Position numbers and translations under genes: made by a program. Below the pieces are notes generated by a model. It had not been told where the DNA came from, made no database searches, and was given only the letters and a program-made list of their open reading frames with translations. A stretch of DNA of 6,375 nt from JAAFIP01 sp043728315 (GTDB taxonomy: Bacteria; Pseudomonadota; Gammaproteobacteria; Burkholderiales; Burkholderiaceae_C): positions 1-6,375 of the forward strand of contig JAYTMT010000174.1 in assembly GCA_043728315.1 (NCBI GenBank), read 5' to 3'. This document shows positions 1 to 6,375 of this stretch, piece after piece; position 1 is the stretch's first letter, and every line of letters begins with the position of its first letter.

Positions 1-1196
1 GTTTGCACGGCGATGTCTAGCGTGCCGTCGGGGTTTGGTGTTAAGTCGGGGCTGCGGTCGCCCAAGGCATAGCGTTTAATGGGGTTGTCGGTGAAAAACA
101 ACCTGCCGTCGGACTCTATTTGGTACATGCTGAGCGACCAAAAGGCCTGCGCGGGCACACCACCTGCTGGAATGCGCACGCGGTAGCGGTGCTGGCCGCT
201 CAGGGCTTGGCCTTCGCTGTCAACGGCAGCGCTCAAATACACTGCCTCCTGCGCTGGCAGCGCCCCCAAACCGCTCAAGGCCACGCCTGCGCGCAGGGGG
301 TAATGCGCGCCCTGCGCGTCTTGGTATACGCCAATGGCTCGATGCGGCATTTGCCAGCCTTGTAGGGTGACTGCGCCTGTGCCCACGCCGGTTTTGAGCG
401 ATGCATACAGTGCGGGCAGGGCGTTTGACCATGCCGCAGCGCTGATCTCTGAAACTATATTTTCAGTAGCTGTATATGACGGCTTGACGCTGACATTGCC
501 CCATTTATTCAATAATTGCGCGTTTTGTGGCACTGGGTTGCGGGCCAGCGCCGCATTCACCACGGCCAGATAGTTGGCACCATTGAAATTGCTGCCCATG
601 GGCGACTGCGGGCTGGGCACGGGAATGTGGGCCAGCGCTGGGCTGCTGGGGGCTTGGGAAGGGGTCTGGGCAGGGGTTTCAGGCGCTGCGCCCAGCTTGA
701 TCTGGTCTTGCAGGGCATGCACGGCTGGCGCGTCTTGGGCGCTGTCGACCACGATGCGCACCAGCATCCACACGTCGCGGGTGGGCAGGCGCAGCACGCG
801 CACGCCAGTGGGGGCGGGCGTGGGGTCGCCCTCTAGCGCCAGCCACACGCGCATGCCGCCTTCGCCATCGCTGCGCGAGCCCAAGAGTTGCTCCGTGCTC
901 GAATACGCGTCCATGAACTGGATCGACCAGTAACGCCCCACGATGCGCGGCACGCTCAGCTCCACCGGGCCGTTGGCTAAATCCAGCCACGCGCTGGAGT
1001 ACAGCGTGTCGTTGTTCGGGGTGGTGACTTGGCGGGAGCGGTGGTCGCTCAGGGCGCGCCGGTGCACCAAGCTGCCCACGGGTTGGCGGTTGACATTGAG
1101 TGGAAATTGCGTAGCCAAATAGCGGGTGCGCGCCATCTCGTACAGCGGAAAGCTGTAGACGAAAGCGTCTTGCATGGCGGGGTCAAGGGTGGTCAT
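1..1196 (-). CDS. DUF1254/DUF1214 domain protein, 3' end outside the window
   Basis: The minus strand is open from an ATG at 1196 to the window edge (398 codons, no stop seen), so the protein is partial at its C-terminus. The N-terminal part reads as DUF1254: FVYSFPLYEMARTRY near residues 12-26, then TTPNNDTLYSSAWLDL (58-73) and GRYWSIQFMDAYS (87-99). The C-terminal part reads as DUF1214: FWSLSMYQ from residue 352, then DNPIKRYALGDRS and NPDGTLDI, ending close to residue 398. Between them lies a Pro/Gln/Ser-rich stretch (about 171-200) and a segment encoded by a dispersed repeat (about 233-250). No signal peptide is visible, so a cytoplasmic location is inferred. The biochemical role of this two-domain family is poorly defined and I assign none. 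Upstream codons stay open without another ATG, and the Shine-Dalgarno is weak, so the start is likely but not certain. The gene is divergent from folC and seems functionally unrelated to it. Confidence 0.9.
   Translation of the reverse strand, partial: MTTLDPAMQDAFVYSFPLYEMARTRYLATQFPLNVNRQPVGSLVHRRALSDHRSRQVTTPNNDTLYSSAWLDLANGPVELSVPRIVGRYWSIQFMDAYSSTEQLLGSRSDGEGGMRVWLALEGDPTPAPTGVRVLRLPTRDVWMLVRIVVDSAQDAPAVHALQDQIKLGAAPETPAQTPSQAPSSPALAHIPVPSPQSPMGSNFNGANYLAVVNAALARNPVPQNAQLLNKWGNVSVKPSYTATENIVSEISAAAWSNALPALYASLKTGVGTGAVTLQGWQMPHRAIGVYQDAQGAHYPLRAGVALSGLGALPAQEAVYLSAAVDSEGQALSGQHRYRVRIPAGGVPAQAFWSLSMYQIESDGRLFFTDNPIKRYALGDRSPDLTPNPDGTLDIAVQ
447..498 (-). repeat. Dispersed element copy A, inside the DUF1254/DUF1214 gene
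   Basis: Read on the minus strand from 498, it shows the core CAATGTCAGCGTCA (498-485), AGCC, GTCAT (480-476), five bases, then GCTA (470-467). The tail forms an inverted repeat: CTGAAA (449-454) and TTTCAG (461-466) around a 6-base loop. It lies in the same orientation as the gene and encodes NVSVKPSYTATENI from residue 234, in the linker between the two domains. The outer end of the copy is approximate. Confidence 0.8.
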
Positions 1197-1224
1197 GGAG
1201 TGCTCTAAGTGCTTAAAAATCAAG

Positions 1225-1252
1225 AATTTATGAAAAAATTGGCCAATGTCAG
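1225..1252 (-). promoter_or_regulatory. Candidate sigma-70 type promoter for the DUF1254/DUF1214 gene
   Basis: On the minus strand, CTGACA (1252-1247, five of six matches to TTGACA) is followed after 16 bases by TAAATT (1230-1225, four of six matches to TATAAT). This would give a leader of roughly 20 bases before the ATG at 1196. The -35 candidate falls inside the core of repeat copy B, so the repeat would supply part of the promoter. The match is only moderate and may be chance. I saw no equally convincing promoter for folC in this intergenic region. Confidence 0.25.
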
Positions 1253-1290
1253 CGTCATATGGTCATAGTGTGCTATTAATTAAGTAGTAA
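1244..1290 (+). repeat. Dispersed element copy B, in the divergent intergenic region
   Basis: The core CAATGTCAGCGTCA (1244-1257) is followed by TATG, GTCAT (1262-1266), five bases and GCTA (1272-1275), then an A/T-rich tail with the palindrome TTAATTAA. The first 24 bases (1244-1267) are identical to copy E at 6352-6375. In the reading frame used by the coding copies, this copy meets TAG right after NVSVIWS. It lies between the two divergent start codons. The tail boundary is uncertain. Confidence 0.8.
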
Positions 1291-1291
1291 T

Positions 1292-1305
1292 TTGGTCAAT
1301 ACCAA
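1292..1305. repeat. Small inverted repeat upstream of folC
   Basis: TTGGT (1292-1296) and ACCAA (1301-1305) form a perfect 5-base inverted repeat around CAAT. It follows the tail of repeat copy B and sits about 90 bases before the folC start. It could be a regulator site or part of the repeat element, but an inverted repeat this small can arise by chance. Confidence 0.3.
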
Positions 1306-1396
1306 GCGTAATCAATCCCTGACTGTGCATTAAAAAACTCGCCAATGCATGCTAACCGCGCGGCAAATAGGGCTAAACCCTAGGACAATCGCTGCA

Positions 1397-2890
1397 ATGA
1401 CTACGACCGATGACCCTTCCCGCCGTGAACTAGCCCAGTGGCTCAGCCGCATTGAGCAGCTGCACCCCAAAAACGTCGACATGGGTCTGACCCGCGTGCG
1501 CATCGTGGCGCAGCGCATGGCGCTTGGCTTTACTTGCCCTGTAATCACCGTGGCAGGCACCAATGGCAAGGGATCTACCTGCGCCATGCTGGACGCAATT
1601 TACACGCAGGCGGGGTATAAAGCTGGGGTCTACAGCTCGCCGCATTTGGTGCATTTTGAGGAGCGCTGCCGCTTAATCGGCGAGCCAGTGCAACCGGGCG
1701 TGCTGGTGGCGGCTTTTGAGCGGGTGGAGGCGGCGCGATTGCATTCGCCCGCTCACAACGAGCCTGAAGTTTCGCTTAGCTATTTTGAATACACCACGCT
1801 GGCCATGTTGGACATCATGTCTAAAAGCGGCCTAGACGTGGCGATTTTGGAAGTAGGGCTGGGCGGCAGGCTAGATGCGGTCAACACCATTGACACTGAC
1901 TGCGCCATCATCACCAGCATCGACATTGACCATGTGGAGTATTTGGGCCCCGACCGCGAAAGCATAGGCTTTGAAAAAGCGGGCATTATGCGCGCTGGCA
2001 AACCCGCTATTGTGGGCGACCCGATGGCTCCCAATAGCGTGATTGCGCATGCCAAAGCCATAGGCGCAGACCTGTGGCGCATGGGCGTGGACTTTAATTT
2101 CAGCGGCGACAAGCAGCAGTGGGGCTGGGCAGGGCGCGATGCAGGAGACAAATCGGGGCTAAGCGCAGGCATTGCGAATATTGCACCAAGCAATGCAGAC
2201 GCAAATGCAAATGCAAATGCAAATGCAAATGCAAATGCAAATGCAAGCACAGGCTCTGCGCACCATGCTGCAGCCAGCTCTGCCACAAGCACCCGCCGCT
2301 ATTCAGGTCTGGCCTACCCCGCCCTGCGCGGTGCTAACCAAATCCTCAACGCCAGCGGCGTGCTGGCGGCGATTACGGCGCTGCGCGAGCGCCTGCCCGT
2401 TACCGCGCAGGCGGTGCGCAACGGCTTTGCTTTTGTCGAGCTGCCCGGGCGCTTTCAAATCGTGCCCGGCCAGCCCGCGCTGGTGCTGGACGTGGCGCAC
2501 AACCCGCATTCGGTGGCGGCGCTCACGGCCAATTTGGATGCTATGGGTTTTTATCCAGCCACACACGCCGTATTTGGTGCCATGGGCGACAAAGATTTGC
2601 CCACCATGCTGGCCAAAATTGCGCCCTTGGTTGACAAATGGTATGTAAGCGACCTGCCCACGCCCCGCGCCGCCACGGCGCATGCCCTGCAAGCTCAAAT
2701 TGCGCCCCTGCTCAAAAAAGGCCAAAGCGCCAGTTGCTATGCCAATCCGCAGGCCGCTTTTGACGCGGCGGTGGCATCAGCCGCCCCAGCCGATAGAATC
2801 GTGGTGTTTGGTTCGTTTTACACCGTGGGCGGCGTGCTGACAAATGGCACGCCAAGGCTTGATGCCAAACACTTGCATTCAGATCCTTGA
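1397..2890 (+). CDS. folC: Bifunctional folylpolyglutamate synthase / dihydrofolate synthase FolC
   Basis: This cytoplasmic Mur-ligase-family enzyme joins glutamate to folates with ATP and, in many bacteria, also to dihydropteroate. Visible motifs (497-residue numbering) are the P-loop GTNGKGS (54-60), YSSPHLVHFEER (from 79), LEVGLGGRLDAVN, the segment FEKAGI (192-197) whose lysine matches the carbamylated lysine of the family, LPGRF, and C-terminal DVAHNPHSVAAL (from 365) and GAMGDKD. I chose the ATG at 1397 because the family starts shortly before the LAQWLSRIEQLHP segment and AGGA lies 11 bases upstream. An in-frame ATG at 1349 would add 16 residues of non-family sequence with no ribosome site. 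The protein is longer than the usual 430-450 residues because of a low-complexity insert at about 244-300 containing an (Ala-Asn)7 tract. It leads the dedD-cvpA-purF group, with a 27-base gap to the next gene. accD is not directly upstream, contrary to the common arrangement. Confidence 0.95.
   Translation: MTTTDDPSRRELAQWLSRIEQLHPKNVDMGLTRVRIVAQRMALGFTCPVITVAGTNGKGSTCAMLDAIYTQAGYKAGVYSSPHLVHFEERCRLIGEPVQPGVLVAAFERVEAARLHSPAHNEPEVSLSYFEYTTLAMLDIMSKSGLDVAILEVGLGGRLDAVNTIDTDCAIITSIDIDHVEYLGPDRESIGFEKAGIMRAGKPAIVGDPMAPNSVIAHAKAIGADLWRMGVDFNFSGDKQQWGWAGRDAGDKSGLSAGIANIAPSNADANANANANANANANASTGSAHHAAASSATSTRRYSGLAYPALRGANQILNASGVLAAITALRERLPVTAQAVRNGFAFVELPGRFQIVPGQPALVLDVAHNPHSVAALTANLDAMGFYPATHAVFGAMGDKDLPTMLAKIAPLVDKWYVSDLPTPRAATAHALQAQIAPLLKKGQSASCYANPQAAFDAAVASAAPADRIVVFGSFYTVGGVLTNGTPRLDAKHLHSDP
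2201..2246 (+). repeat. GCAAAT hexamer microsatellite inside folC
   Basis: Seven perfect GCAAAT units (2201-2242) plus a partial GCAA lie in frame in folC and encode (Ala-Asn)7 at FolC residues 269-282. The unit is six bases long, so slippage would change protein length by two residues without breaking the frame. The preceding sequence, with AATGCAGAC, looks like a degenerate edge of the array. The tract sits in a poorly conserved surface insert, where length change should be tolerated. Confidence 0.95.
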
Positions 2891-2917
2891 TTTCCTAACT
2901 TTCAGCAGCACACATCC

Positions 2918-3901
2918 ATGGTTTGGTCTCCTTTTGCTAAAAAAACGCCCGATCGCCAAGCCCCGCCTGGCCCGATTGAGACGATCGAGGCCATGCGTCG
3001 GCGCGCCAAGCAGCGTCTGATTGGTTCGGCCGTGTTGGTGTTGGCAGGCTTGCTGGGCTTTCCCCTGCTTTTTGAAACCCAGCCACGCCCAGTGGCGGTG
3101 GACATTGCCATTGAAATCCCCGATAAAAACAAATCCAAACCGCTGCTGATGCCGCCTCTTGGTGCGGCTGCGCCCGATGCCCTGCCTGCGACAGCCAAGC
3201 CACAATCTGCGCCAAATTCCGCTGCACAAGTTGCGCCCCAAAGCCCTCCTGCCACTTTAACTGCAACCACAGCGTCAAACAGCGCTGCGCCTGCATTGGC
3301 CAAAGCAGCGCCAGCCACCGCTGTGGCCGCCGCTGCCAGCCTGAGCGGCAAAGAAGAGATCATTGCTGATAAATCCACAGAAAAAACTGCCAATGTCAGC
3401 GTCAAACCGTCATCTCCTGCTATTAAATCAGAAGTAAAAGCAGCTGAGTCAAAACCCGTGGTTAAGCCAGAGCCCAAAGCAGAAACCAAAGCAGAAACCA
3501 AAGCAGAAACCAAACCGGAATCCAAGCCTGCCCAAATTGCCGCTCCCACGCCAGCCCCAACGCCAGCCCCCGCCCCCAAGCCTGACGACGGCGCACGCGC
3601 CAAAGCCCTGTTAGACGGCAAGCCAGTAGACAAACCGGCTGAGAAAGTAGCTGACAAAGCCGCGCAGGCCACAGAGCGCTTCATTGTGCAAGTGGGCGCT
3701 TTTGCCGATGCCGCCAAAGCCCGCGAAGTACGACTCAAAGTGGAGCGCGCGGGCCTGACCACTTACACCCATGTGGCGCAAACCAAGGACGGCGAGCGCA
3801 CGCGCGTGCGCGTGGGCCCTCTTGCAACGCGCGCTGAGGCTGAAAAAGTAGCCAACAAAATCAAAGCGTTGGATTTGCCAGCAGCTATTTTGACGCTATG
3901 A
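2918..3901 (+). CDS. dedD: DedD-like SPOR domain membrane protein
   Basis: The 327-residue protein has a short basic cytoplasmic N-terminus, one membrane segment at about 33-52 (LIGSAVLVLAGLLGFPLLF) preceded by RRRAKQR, a long Ala/Pro/Lys/Glu-rich linker (about 70-250), and a C-terminal SPOR domain from about 253 to the end (RFIVQVGAFADAAKA, then RTRVRVGPLATRAEAEKVA). This is the layout of DedD, a bitopic inner-membrane protein. In E. coli its SPOR domain binds glycan strands lacking stem peptides at the division septum, and it stimulates septal synthesis. The name rests on this architecture plus the folC-dedD-cvpA-purF order, not on close linker similarity. The ATG at 2918 has no strong ribosome site, so translation may be partly coupled to folC, 27 bases upstream. 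The linker holds a dispersed repeat copy (residues about 158-175) and a 12-base tandem repeat, both in frame. Confidence 0.85.
   Translation: MVWSPFAKKTPDRQAPPGPIETIEAMRRRAKQRLIGSAVLVLAGLLGFPLLFETQPRPVAVDIAIEIPDKNKSKPLLMPPLGAAAPDALPATAKPQSAPNSAAQVAPQSPPATLTATTASNSAAPALAKAAPATAVAAAASLSGKEEIIADKSTEKTANVSVKPSSPAIKSEVKAAESKPVVKPEPKAETKAETKAETKPESKPAQIAAPTPAPTPAPAPKPDDGARAKALLDGKPVDKPAEKVADKAAQATERFIVQVGAFADAAKAREVRLKVERAGLTTYTHVAQTKDGERTRVRVGPLATRAEAEKVANKIKALDLPAAILTL
3391..3443 (+). repeat. Dispersed element copy D, inside the dedD linker
   Basis: The core CAATGTCAGCGTCA (3391-3404) is followed by AACC, GTCAT (3409-3413), five bases and GCTA (3419-3422). The tail is A-rich and bounded by CTGCT (3417-3421) and AGCAG (3439-3443). 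It encodes NVSVKPSSPAIKSEV from residue 159 in the periplasmic linker. Orientation and reading frame are the same as in copy A. The outer boundaries are approximate because the surrounding linker is also low complexity. Confidence 0.75.
3479..3514 (+). repeat. Three tandem 12-base units in dedD
   Basis: GCAGAAACCAAA occurs three times in a row (3479-3490, 3491-3502, 3503-3514) and encodes AETK three times in the charged periplasmic linker. A related PEPK and PESK context flanks it, which suggests decayed units. The unit is a multiple of three, so copy-number change would keep the frame. Confidence 0.9.
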
Positions 3902-3952
3902 GCCGTATTGCGCATACTGTGAAAAGCAACATGGCGCGCAATGCCTTGCCAT

Positions 3953-3982
3953 GCCATGCGCTGCAAGTGCGGCCATGCGCTG
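3953..3982 (+). repeat. Short direct repeat between dedD and cvpA
   Basis: GCCATGCGCTG occurs at 3953-3963 and again at 3972-3982, within the 108-base gap before cvpA. The gap also holds several overlapping ATG, GCGC and GCC motifs but no clear terminator or promoter. The function is unknown and the repeat may be incidental. Confidence 0.45.
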
Positions 3983-4009
3983 GCGCCTGAAAAGCACACA
4001 AATCCCCAA

Positions 4010-4495
4010 GTGAACACACTCGACTGGATTTTGGCTGTTGCACTGCTACTGTCGGTGTTGCTGGGCGCTTGGCGCGGCTTGGTATATGAGGTGCTATCGG
4101 TGGCTGGCTGGGTGGCCGCCTTTATAGCGGCGCAATTGTATGCAGGGCTAGCGGCAGCGCAGTTACCATTGGGCGGATTGAGCGAATCACTGCGCTATGC
4201 CTGCGGTTTTGCCTTGGTATTTATCACCACAGCGTTTGCGGCGGGTTTGGTGTCTTGGTTGCTTAAAAAACTGGTTGAATCGGTGGGTTTGCGGCCCGTA
4301 GACCGCACGCTGGGCGCGGCTTTTGGGCTGCTGCGCGGCTTGGTGATTTTGCTGGCTGTTACCGTAGTGGTGGGTATGACGCCTTTTAAAAGCAGTGCGT
4401 GGTGGAAAGAGTCGGCAGGCGCGGGCGTGCTCAGCGCTGTGCTCACGGGCTTGATGCCGATCTTGCCCGATGAATTAAGAAAAGCCATCACTTGA
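4010..4495 (+). CDS. cvpA: CvpA family inner-membrane protein
   Basis: This 161-residue hydrophobic protein has four likely membrane segments (about 4-20, 25-45, 62-84 and 100-122), matching the roughly 160-residue CvpA family. Family-like stretches are LDWILAVALLLSVLLGAWRG and YEVLSVAGWVAAF near the N-terminus, and RPVDRTLGAAFGLLRG before the last membrane segment. CvpA was first found as needed for colicin V production in E. coli. Its molecular role is unsettled, and its place next to purF is widely conserved. I chose the GTG at 4010 because the family starts directly before LDWIL. An in-frame ATG at 3941 would add 23 residues, rich in Cys and His, that do not look like the family, and it has no ribosome site. 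The ribosome site for the GTG is also weak. It is probably co-transcribed with dedD and purF. Confidence 0.9.
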   Translation: MNTLDWILAVALLLSVLLGAWRGLVYEVLSVAGWVAAFIAAQLYAGLAAAQLPLGGLSESLRYACGFALVFITTAFAAGLVSWLLKKLVESVGLRPVDRTLGAAFGLLRGLVILLAVTVVVGMTPFKSSAWWKESAGAGVLSAVLTGLMPILPDELRKAIT

Positions 4496-4510
4496 TACAA
4501 ACGCCTGCCA

Positions 4511-4525
4511 TGCCAGCGGCTGGCA
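4511..4525. promoter_or_regulatory. Perfect palindrome upstream of purF
   Basis: TGCCAGC (4511-4517) and GCTGGCA (4519-4525) flank a single G, giving a 15-base perfect palindrome 32 bases before the purF start codon. It could be a dimeric regulator's operator or a stem in the cvpA-purF transcript. It does not resemble the enterobacterial PurR site. The regulator is unknown and the role is only inferred from position. Confidence 0.35.
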
Positions 4526-4556
4526 AACTATATGAAATAACCGAGTTGGGAAAAAT

Positions 4557-6053
<1,497 letters not shown>

Positions 6054-6163
6054 TTCAAAATTATTGCGCACTGTTGTGCATGGTCGTTCTGACACTTCGG
6101 TTGTAGAGCTTTGCGGTCAATACTGTTCGCTTAGAGCGTCTGCGGCTACTGGTTTGCGTGTCC

Positions 6164-6191
6164 AGTCTTACGCGCCTAGTCTTGCGCGCCC
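6164..6191 (+). repeat. Imperfect tandem pair of 14-base units
   Basis: AGTCTTACGCGCCT (6164-6177) is followed directly by AGTCTTGCGCGCCC (6178-6191), with 12 of 14 bases identical. The second unit overlaps the first four bases of the large inverted repeat's left arm. The pair may be a duplication linked to that element. Confidence 0.6.
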
Positions 6192-6275
6192 GGTCAGCGT
6201 TTTGGCTTTCGCACACTCCCTCATGCTGGAGTACCAGAAATCGGTCGTATGCGAAAGCCAAAACGCTGATCGGGC
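6188..6275. repeat. 88-base inverted repeat with 26-base arms
   Basis: The left arm (6188-6213) and right arm (6250-6275) are reverse complements at 25 of 26 positions. The one difference (6193 against 6270) would pair as G-U in RNA. The shared part includes CAGCGTTTTGGCTTTCGCA. The 36-base centre can form smaller hairpins, ACTCC/GGAGT (6215-6219, 6228-6232) with ACC/GGT (6233-6235, 6243-6245), or alternatively CTGG/CCAG around AGTA. The structure could be a dispersed palindrome or miniature mobile element, or a transcript-end stem for purF. No T-run follows directly (TTTT only at 6292), so I prefer the repeat reading. I saw no clear target-site duplication. Confidence 0.85.
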
Positions 6276-6323
6276 TATGCTCGCTGTGAGGTTTTAATAC
6301 CAAAGACCGCTCACTCTTAGAGT

Positions 6324-6375
6324 GCTACATACTATATAAAATGTAGCGCATTATGACCATATGACGCTGACATTG
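6324..6375 (-). repeat. Dispersed element copy E, cut by the window end
   Basis: Read on the minus strand from 6375, it has core CAATGTCAGCGTCA (6375-6362), TATG, GTCAT (6357-6353), five bases and GCTA (6347-6344). The tail is a strong stem, GCTACAT (6324-6330) with ATGTAGC (6341-6347) and a 10-base A/T-rich loop. Its first 24 bases equal those of copy B, in opposite orientation. In the frame of the coding copies it reads NVSVIWS then TAA. The element may extend past the window. Confidence 0.8.

Larger units (their letters stand above)
6054..6375. other. Repeat-rich intergenic region after purF, no gene recognised
   Basis: No reading frame here resembles a known protein. Short open frames on both strands cross the large inverted repeat and look accidental. 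The region contains, in order, a small hairpin (ACTGG 6148-6152 with CCAGT 6162-6166), a 14-base tandem pair, an 88-base inverted repeat, the palindrome CACTCTTAGAGTG (6312-6324) and dispersed element copy E. I found no rRNA or tRNA, and no classic stem followed by a T-run just after the purF stop. Confidence 0.7.

Noticed and set aside
120..933. Several plus-strand open frames opposite the DUF1254/DUF1214 gene
   Set aside because: They lack recognisable domains, and the minus-strand frame covers the region with clear family motifs.
1349..1396. Upstream ATG start for folC at 1349
   Set aside because: It adds 16 residues unlike the family and has no ribosome site. The ATG at 1397 fits the family start and has AGGA upstream.
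1780..2292. Minus-strand open frame of 170 codons with an Ala-Phe repeat
   Set aside because: The repeat is the complement of the GCAAAT array in folC, and the frame lies wholly inside that well-supported gene.
2902..3762. Long open frame of 286 codons on the minus strand opposite dedD
   Set aside because: It is antisense to a clear SPOR-domain gene. Its Ala/Gly/Ser-rich composition mirrors the low-complexity linker, and no motif is recognisable.
3941..4009. Upstream ATG start for cvpA at 3941, giving a Cys/His-rich N-terminus
   Set aside because: The extra 23 residues do not fit the CvpA family, whose N-terminus matches the GTG at 4010. A metal-binding extension is possible but unsupported.
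6066..6085. Intrinsic terminator just after purF around GCAC/GTGC
   Set aside because: The stem is only about four pairs and is not followed by a T-run.
6188..6275. Integron attC site or CRISPR repeat
   Set aside because: No integron core sites were recognised at the arm ends and there is no integrase. There is only one inverted pair, with no regularly spaced direct repeats.

Overview
The window looks like a chromosomal segment of a betaproteobacterium, most likely order Burkholderiales and probably family Comamonadaceae. This rests on the style of the FolC, CvpA and PurF proteins, the moderately GC-rich coding sequence and the gene order. It is an inference from sequence reading, not a database match.

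Layout. Positions 1-1196 on the minus strand hold the first 398 codons of a DUF1254/DUF1214 protein; its 3' end lies outside the window. A divergent intergenic region of 200 bases (1197-1396) follows. Then four genes run on the plus strand: folC (1397-2890), a dedD-type SPOR-domain gene (2918-3901), cvpA (4010-4495) and purF (4557-6053). This matches the order folC-dedD-cvpA-purF known from Escherichia coli, with gaps of 27, 108 and 61 bases, and is probably one transcription unit. The last 322 bases (6054-6375) carry no convincing gene but are dense in repeats and inverted repeats.

How the genes fit together. FolC adds glutamates to folates and may also make dihydrofolate. PurF commits PRPP to purine synthesis, a pathway that uses 10-formyl-tetrahydrofolate. 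CvpA is a small membrane protein long found next to purF. The SPOR protein is a septal peptidoglycan-binding membrane protein. The minus-strand DUF1254/DUF1214 gene has no evident link to them. accD, which usually sits just upstream of folC in related bacteria, is not adjacent here.

Most interesting signal. Four copies of an imperfect interspersed element share the 14-base core CAATGTCAGCGTCA followed by a fixed pattern (4 variable bases, GTCAT, 5 variable bases, GCTA, then an A/T-rich and often palindromic tail). Two copies lie inside coding sequences in the same reading frame and both encode NVSVKPS, one in the DUF1254/DUF1214 protein and one in the SPOR-protein linker. The two intergenic copies belong to a distinct subtype that would hit a stop codon in that frame. 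These intergenic copies are in opposite orientation and bracket the folC-purF block. The situation resembles the in-frame palindromic elements known from Rickettsia. Other notable structures are a seven-unit GCAAAT hexamer repeat inside folC, a three-unit 12-base repeat in the SPOR-protein linker, and an 88-base inverted repeat with 26-base arms downstream of purF.
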